Positions 58,168 to 64,000 of a stretch of 64,000 nucleotides of DNA are shown here, one piece after another (the stretch's first letter is position 1; each line of letters begins with the position of its first letter). The notes beneath the pieces are model-generated. The model had not been told where the DNA came from, made no database searches, and worked only from the letters and a program-made list of their open reading frames with translations. Made by a program: the position numbers and the translations under genes. The stretch is from Gonocerus acuteangulatus. Taxonomy: Eukaryota; Arthropoda; Insecta; Hemiptera; Coreidae. Where the stretch lies: NCBI GenBank assembly GCA_946811695.1, contig OX328123.1:32829373-32893372 (forward strand), read 5' to 3'.

Positions 58168-58790
58168 AGTAGGAATCGCAGGAACTGCGTCATCTTAGCG
58201 CGGTTACAAACATCTCGAAGAAATGGAATAGATTAGCATCACAAATCACAGGAAACTGACAGTAGCCAACATACACTGAAGCGGATAATTCTTAATCTGT
58301 ATAAGTCAATACAATTATGTACTGAAAGCGTACTTACTCTTCGACTACTGCTGAGAAGGCTCTATTCCAAACAACCAAACATTCGTTGTCATTTTAAGTT
58401 TCTTGTTTTACTAGCAAATTCGTTTCATTGTTATAATCAACTGTAAATATGTGCTTCATGGCAAATAAAAGTCCATTCTCTCGTGGGTTAAATCTTTCTA
58501 TAAAATAAGAAATAATGATAATTACAGTTGTAGCAGGAGGAAGGTTATATAGATAGGAGAATTCAAAACAAACCTATGTATACACCATCATGGTTAGCCA
58601 CTGCCATCTTGATATCCACAGCCATTCCAAACGTATTACGAATACCTTTTATAGTTTCTTGGCTTATTTTACTAAAATACTCATTTCACTGATAAATGCA
58701 ATTTAAAACAAAAGACAACCAGTTAAAAAGTGAGATAAACAAAGACAAAAACCCGTTCAAACACAACAAAACAAAAACTTCTTAAGTTTT
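58168..58790 (-). mobile_element. Family D copy carrying a possible captured gene piece
   Basis: The ends match family D (CGCAGGAACTGCGTCATCTT at 58168-58187; TAAAAAGTGAGATAAAC near 58730). Between them, minus-strand 58574-58671 and 58394-58497 form two open blocks joined by a 76-bp interval with ATAG|GTTTG and TTTTATAG|AAAG borders. The spliced frame reads GMAVDIKMAVANHDGVYI, then ERFNPRENGLLFAMKHIF, and ends KQET-stop. No family recognised; other D copies lack it. Confidence 0.4.
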
Positions 58791-59365
58791 ATGCGTTTAT
58801 ATCTCTGATTGACGTTGCCCCATCGAATATTGCTTCAGAACCTTTTTTGTAGAGAATTTAGTAAGCATTCTAATTGCTACGTTTCACTTGCCACGATTTC
58901 CCAACCGTTATCGAGATATTTACGAAAAATGTATGTATGTAATTTAAACATCTTAGTTGGGAATAATTTCCAAGATGTAGAAAATATTTCAATTGAATCC
59001 CGCGATTCTAAGTACCCACAAAAAAATAATGACTTGCGAAAACATTGATTCCACTTTTCTCGAAAACGGTTACAGATATCGCCTTAAAAATGGTTTCATT
59101 CGCTTTCCTATGTTAGGAAACATATAAAAGAAGTACCTGCAAGCATATGAACTCTAAAACGTAAGCGTTACGATTTTTTTTGCGCGAATTTCGCCCCAAA
59201 CGCCATCTTCCATTGGGCGGATTCTGCTGGTTAACGAACTTGACCTTTCAAATTAGAAGACAGATTTTTGTACCAAATTTCATTCAAATCGGGCCATTTT
59301 TGAGCCGTCAGGAGCGCGAACAGACAAGCATATATATAAATATATATATATATATTTATATATAT

Positions 59366-59718
59366 ACCCTACCTGGAAGCCCGTACTTAGAACTGTAATA
59401 GGAAGATTGGCAGAGAAAAGAAAAGCAGATACTTCGCAGCAAGACGAAGAAAAGCTTCTAAACAGTTCCATCGGCTCTACGCGTTGTCAACAGGCGACGA
59501 TACAAGAAAGAATATCCGAAAGCGCCATATGTTAAAATAAGCTCATTTATTATAGGTTATTTAAAAATAACAAACTAAAAAAGTGAAAAAATGGACAACC
59601 GTCTGAAGAAGCAGAATAGGATTTCTGCGAAATATCACGCTAAGAAACAGACCGCTGGAGAATGCCGCATGAAGAACACGAATAATTCTCCCCAGCGAAG
59701 AAACCTCAAAAATAATAT
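59366..59718 (+). repeat. Left pseudo-LTR of the Penelope element
   Basis: Starts ACCCTACCTGGAAGCCCG, ends CTCAAAAATAATAT. Contains the end of the ORF of a truncated upstream unit, an AT-rich leader, and the ATG at 59591. Confidence 0.93.
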
Positions 59719-62287
59719 GACAAGCCTCTACGGCGAGGGACCTTATCAACAAACAAAACGATTGAGCAAAGTAAGATGCAGGATCGCCACAACAGAAAAC
59801 GACATTGACTTTCTACGTAAGTGTAGAGATGAACAGGTAACGCCACAATTCCTGAAAGTTAAGAGGCCTCTGAAAACAACAAAGGCGTTTCGTATTTATG
59901 ATAAATTGGAACGCGCTCTCCTACGAGAAAGAATAGGAGCCTATCGCTATCGATTATGGCAGCTGAAGAACGAATGTGAAACCTTGGTCAGAGAAATGAA
60001 AGAAAAAATAAATGATGAAATGTGGGAAACAGTTGACCGCATCACCAGTAGTCAAGCCAGACGAGTAGCGGCCCTTAATTCAAAAAGGAAGGACAAAAAA
60101 TGGCTAAAACTCACGCAGGAGCCACTAAAAACAAGAATAATTAAGAATAACTCTAGAACCACTGCAACGGACGCCCCCCGTCGTAATATAAATTTAAAGA
60201 ACTGTGAAAGGGTCATTCACTCAAATATTAACGAATCAAGGGAACTAACTACACAAGACAATGAAGAGAGACACATTATCAACTTGGCCGGTATAGATCT
60301 TTCCGCAGCGACCAAAGAAATATTAAAACGAGGTCTTAACTTTGCTGTGACGCCAAAACATATTCCAGTCGAAGATTTAGTCACCAGCGTGGAGACAGCC
60401 CTCTCTCTTGTAAACAATGACATTGCCGACGAAATTAGATTGGAAGCTGCCCACATCATCAAAAGAGCACGCCCACCTAAAACGAACATTACATTCGCAC
60501 AGAGAAGAGCCTTACTCGACTTAAAGAGAAGAGATGATGTAATCATCACTTGAGCAGACAAGGGTAACGCTACAGTCATCCTGAGCCGGAAGGAATACGA
60601 GGAGAAAATGCAAATCCTCCTGGACCCAAATACTTATGAATGTGGGATAAAGGACCCTACTCGAATCACGGAAAATAATATCATCAAAATCTTGAAGAGT
60701 GGTGGTATTGAAAAGAAATTGATGAACGAGATGACTCCTGATGATTCAAGGATCCCGCGTATCTATGGACTACCCAAGATCCACAAAGACGGTGTCCCAT
60801 TGAGGCCTATCGTCTCCATGATTGGAGCTCCCACTTATCGAACTAGTAAGGTTTTAGCTAGGATATTGAAACCCTTTGTTGGGCACTCATTTTCAGCTGT
60901 AAAGAACTCAAGCCACCTAGTAGAGATCCTGAGTAAGATGAAAATAGAGGAAGGTGATGTCTTGGTGAGCTTTGATGTTGAGGCTTTATTCACAAATCTA
61001 CCAGTGAAGGATTCACTTGCCATTATCCATGATAAGAATCTACTACAAGGCAAGATGATGAAGCTAGCAGAGGTATGCCTTACGTCTTGTTTTTTCCAAT
61101 ATAAAGATGTTATATACAAACAAAAGGATGGAGTGGCGATGGGGAGCCCTCTATCACCAGTGGTAGCAGACATCTTTATGGAGGAATTTGAGAAGCATGC
61201 GATAAATACGGCGACCCTCAAGCCAAAATTATGGCTCAGGTACGTTGACGACATATTAGTTGTCTGGCAGCACGGTCCTCAAGAATTAAAAACGTTTTTG
61301 GCCTTCCTGAATAATTCCCATCCATGCATCAAATTTACAATGGAAGAAGAAAAGGATGGAAAGCTTCCCTTTTTGGATCTACTGATCATCAAGGAACCAG
61401 ACGGCGGATTGGGGCACACAGTCTACAGAAAACCTACAGCCACTGGACGATATTTGCATGCCGAATCCCACCACCACCCAGCGCAGAAGAGAGGAGTTGT
61501 GCAGACTCTGACGCACAGGGCTTTGAAATTATGCAGCAATGACGCCTACCTCGAAACTGAACTCGGCTTCCTGAAGAATGATCTTAAGTCAAACGGCTAT
61601 GCAACTAAGGAAGTAGACAAAGCGGTCAGCCGTATTAAAAAGAAAACACAAAGAAAAATACTTGAGAAACAAAATGAAGAAACCTCAAACCGAGTAGCAT
61701 TGCCATACGTCCGAGGCATAAGCGAAAAAGTAGGCAGACTTTTCATAAATCGAGGTGTAGACGTCGCTTTCCGACCTCTAGAGAAAATAGGTGACTCACT
61801 CGGATCAGCAAAGGATAAGCAGTGGTTACAGGACAAGGGTGTTTACGTTCTTCCATGTGACTGTGGAACAGTCTACGTCGGGCAGACTGGAAAGAAGATA
61901 GCCACAAGGATAAAGCAACATTGTGCTGACTACCGCCTAAAACGCACCAAAACGTCTGCTGTAGCCAGACACGGGGAAGAATGTCCTGGACAAATGCTCT
62001 TTGATGAAGCTAGAGTCCTGGCTAAAGAAGATAACCGGCAAAGAAGGCTTGTCAGAGAGGCGGTAGAGATATTCAAGCAACCCATGACTCTCAACAGGGA
62101 TGAAGGTGTTATCCTACACCCTACCTGGAAGCCCGTACTTAGAACTGTAATAGGAAGATTGGCAGAGAAAAGAAAAGCAGATACTTCGCAGCAAGACGAA
62201 GAAAAGCTTCTAAACAGTTCCATCGGCTCTACGCGTTGTCAACAGGCGACGATACAAGAAAGAATATCCGAAAGCGCCATATGTTAA
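59591..62287 (+). pseudogene. Penelope RT + GIY-YIG endonuclease, one nonsense codon
   Basis: A single frame of 899 codons is broken only by TGA at 60551-60553 (codon 321), inside the conserved block before ADKGNATVIL where family members usually have Trp. After it the RT follows: RIPRIYGLPKIHKDGVPLRP, VSFDVEALFTNLP, GVAMGSPLSPVVADIF and catalytic RYVDDILVV (about residues 550-558). The C terminus has GVYVLPCDCGTVYVGQTGKK (GIY-YIG nuclease, from about 750) with zinc-binding Cys/His. In the family the nuclease nicks the target and RT copies the RNA in place. Without the stop it would be full length. No other lesion seen. Confidence 0.92.
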
Positions 62288-62462
62288 AATAAGCTCATTT
62301 ATTATAGGTTATTTAAAAATAACAAACTAAAAAAGTGAAAAAATGGACAACCGTCTGAAGAAGCAGAATAGGATTTCTGCGAAATATCACGCTAAAAAAC
62401 AGACCGCTGGAGAATGCCGCATGAAGAACACGAATAATTCTCCCCAGCGAAGAAACCTCAAA

Positions 62463-62470
<8 letters not shown>
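62118..62470 (+). repeat. Right pseudo-LTR of the Penelope element
   Basis: Partner of 59366-59718. The ORF stop (62285-62287) is 170 bp into it, and a second ATG at 62343 starts a truncated downstream frame that runs into (AT)n. Confidence 0.93.
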
Positions 62471-62501
<31 letters not shown>

Positions 62502-62843
62502 AATTTGAACCACTTATATTTTCGTGATCTATGGGGTCTGAAACGAGAAAGTTTCTAGTCGGCACGTCCGGATCGCGTCGTGAGGTCAACTTCATAAGCG
62601 GGTTCTCCCTATGGAGATAGGGAGTAACCGCGCTAAAACGCACACGTGTAAAAAGAGAGCATCCCACAATAAAAATAAATGATATATGTATATATAAATT
62701 TTTTATTTTAGCGCGGTTCCTCCCTCCCCCTTAGGGAGGAACCCCGCTTATAGGGTTGATACAATGAAACAATCCGGAAGTGCCGACTAGAAAATTTCGT
62801 GTTTCAGAACCCCTAGAGACCGAAAATAACGGTGGTTCAAATT

Positions 62844-62896
<53 letters not shown>

Positions 62897-63368
62897 CTGT
62901 TCGCTCTCTAGCTAGAAGACGAGTGGTCCGATTTTGATGAAATTTGGTACAAAAATCCTTCGTCCAATTTGAAAGGTCAAGTTCGTTAACCAGCAAAATC
63001 CGCCTACTGGAAGATGGCGTTTGGGGCGAAATTCGCGCAAAAAAAATCGTAACGCTTACGTTTTTGAGTTCATAAGCTTCTAAGTACTCGTTTTATATGA
63101 TTCCTGAGCTAGGAAAACGAATGAAACCATTTTCAAGGCGATAGCTTTAACCGTTTTCGAGAAAATTGGAAAAATATTTTTTGAATACCGTTTTTGGTTT
63201 GGGTACTTAGAATCATGGGATTCAGTTGAAACATTTTCTGCATGTTCTACTTTCATCAAAACTAATATGTTGAAATTTTGGTTACGTTTGGAGTTAAGGA
63301 AGGGTTAGAATAAAATATTTTATTAACAGACTTAAAAAGTTTTGGTAACTTTGTATATTTTCCTTAAT

Positions 63369-64000
63369 TTTTTTTTTTTTTTTTATTTTATTTTATTTTA
63401 TTTTTTTTTTTAATTATAGGTGCTTCTACTGCCAAGGTCATTAGCACCAGTCAATATTACTACACTATTGTCGGTCCTTATTCAACTACTATTATAGAAC
63501 TATTTACAATCGACTATTAACTAATGGATACTAACTATTTACAAAGGATCTTCTTTTTTAACAAATATCAGAAGAACCGTTTAACCTAAGACTATAAAAC
63601 TAAACCTAAATAAATAAGATATTTACACATTTACACAAAACTGACTGATACTCACTCATACAATAAATACATTCACGCGCAGCACACACACACACATTCC
63701 ATAATTACTTATATACTCTATCACAATAACACCCAATAAATACATGCATACATAACATATATTCATACTCAATAAATATTTCTACTTTCTAGTTAATCTC
63801 ACACAATAAATAAAATGGAACTATATCAGGTCATAAATTTTGATATCCTTCAAAAACTCTATCAGTCTCCTCACAGATGGCTCATTTCTACATAACAAAT
63901 CACTAAGGTTACTGGCTAACTGGTGTCGTCGCCTGGCTTCCACCAGCGAAGTGCAGTCCACCATGATGTGTTTTACATCAAGGAGGTCCCCACATCGCGA
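63369..64000 (-). mobile_element. 3' end of a LINE, continuing beyond the window
   Basis: On + it starts with an impure T tract (63369-63411), the A tail in reverse. On minus the UTR holds the hairpin GGTGCTAATGACCTTGG...GAAGCACC just before the tail, and an (AC)n-like run near 63685. The coding end is at 63821. It is inserted in family A. Confidence 0.85.
63821..64000 (-). CDS. C-terminal end of a LINE ORF2 (partial)
   Basis: Open from the window edge to the TAG at 63821-63823 (59 residues visible). CGDLLDVKHIMVDCTSLVEA is the zinc-knuckle region (C ... H-I-x-V-D-C) and IEFLKDIKIYDLI is the typical end, matching HIFIEC...FLKNTQLISKI at 31642-31787. The rest lies outside the window, so whether the element is intact cannot be judged. 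Confidence 0.8.
   Translation of the reverse strand, partial: SRCGDLLDVKHIMVDCTSLVEARRRHQLASNLSDLLCRNEPSVRRLIEFLKDIKIYDLI

Larger units (their letters stand above)
59366..62470 (+). mobile_element. Penelope-like retroelement with 353-bp pseudo-LTRs
   Basis: Direct repeats 59366-59718 and 62118-62470 are 353 bp, offset 2752 bp; only one difference was seen (59644 G vs 62396 A). Between them runs one RT + GIY-YIG frame whose start lies in the left repeat and whose stop lies in the right. This partial-tandem (pseudo-LTR) layout is typical of Penelope elements. The left repeat holds the tail of an upstream unit's ORF. Both outer borders are (AT)n of a family A element. Near identity of the repeats implies a young insertion. 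Confidence 0.93.
58790..62638 (+). mobile_element. Family A element split by a Penelope element
   Basis: The 5' part 58790-59365 and the 3' part 62471-62638 together make a family A copy. The break is in its (AT)n core. The 3' hairpin (GGTTCTCCCTATGGAGATAGGGAG region) and end CGCTAAAA are at 62600-62638. Confidence 0.75.
62706..64000 (-). mobile_element. Family A element, inverted, interrupted by a LINE
   Basis: The hairpin end is at 62706-62752 and (AT)n at about 62849-62892, then sequence nearly identical to copy 1 inverted to about 63368. There a T run begins the 3' end of a minus-strand LINE. The remainder lies outside the window. Confidence 0.75.

Noticed and set aside
59611..59660. CTGAAGA ... 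GAAA with a perfect GCAGAA/TTCTGC stem, like a hammerhead ribozyme core, in the Penelope pseudo-LTR
   Set aside because: Penelope elements can carry hammerheads, but here no stem III and no UH cleavage site closing stem I could be found, and the match lies inside the ORF. A structure-motif search would settle it.

Overview
The window looks like AT-rich, intron-bearing, repeat-crowded animal DNA, most likely from an insect. The evidence is spliceosomal exons with GT/AG borders, a secreted Tyr/Pro/Gln-rich protein, an SLC7-type transporter exon, Penelope, Ty3/gypsy, piggyBac and RNase-H-bearing non-LTR elements, Helitrons, and tRNA- and 5S-derived SINEs. No order or species can be named from sequence alone. 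Nothing bacterial, organellar or CRISPR-like was seen.

Host genes are few. A minus-strand gene (CDS 7044-8747, intron 8767-8865, TATA box near 9006) encodes a secreted repeat-rich protein of unknown function. One internal exon of a LAT-type SLC7 amino-acid transporter lies at 38424-38549 (-). One unrecognised but well-formed exon is proposed at 22132-22323 (+). The remaining exons of both genes were not found.

Most of the window is nested mobile DNA. Non-autonomous elements of family A (AT-microsatellite core, 3' hairpin, end GCTAAAA) occur at 3-943, 9455-9999, 11162-12275, 14089-17545, 58790-62638 and 62706-end; the related family B is at 10345-11160 and 45467-46667. Several family A copies are hosts for other elements: a tRNA SINE at 11815-11999, an ORF1-only retroposon at 14266-16797, a Penelope element with 353-bp pseudo-LTRs at 59366-62470, and a LINE at 63369-end. 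A Ty3/gypsy element (18441-21668, LTRs of 158 bp, target duplication GTTGT) has lost most of pol and carries a piggyBac-like element (19373-20761, TTAA), which itself carries a 51-bp retroposon scrap. Classical Helitrons (5' TC, 3' CTAG, A/T target) are at 38591, 53659, about 55340 and 56981.

Non-LTR elements with RNase H and a C-terminal zinc knuckle are present as decayed copies at 26263-29118, 31190-32306, 36023-37722, 49633-52513 and 63369-64000. The most interesting pattern is that LINEs, tRNA-derived SINEs and 5S-rRNA-derived SINEs share a short 3' hairpin of the type GGCGCTAATGRCC...GATGCGCC before the A tail. Two insertions with perfect target duplications (3776-3825, 19985-20035) consist of that hairpin plus the tail and nothing else. 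Other oddities are a perfect 37-bp inverted repeat, 52-bp and 56-bp tandem arrays, a GC-rich structured insert in a LINE 3' UTR, and a 61-bp direct repeat flanking a 3.9-kb composite.
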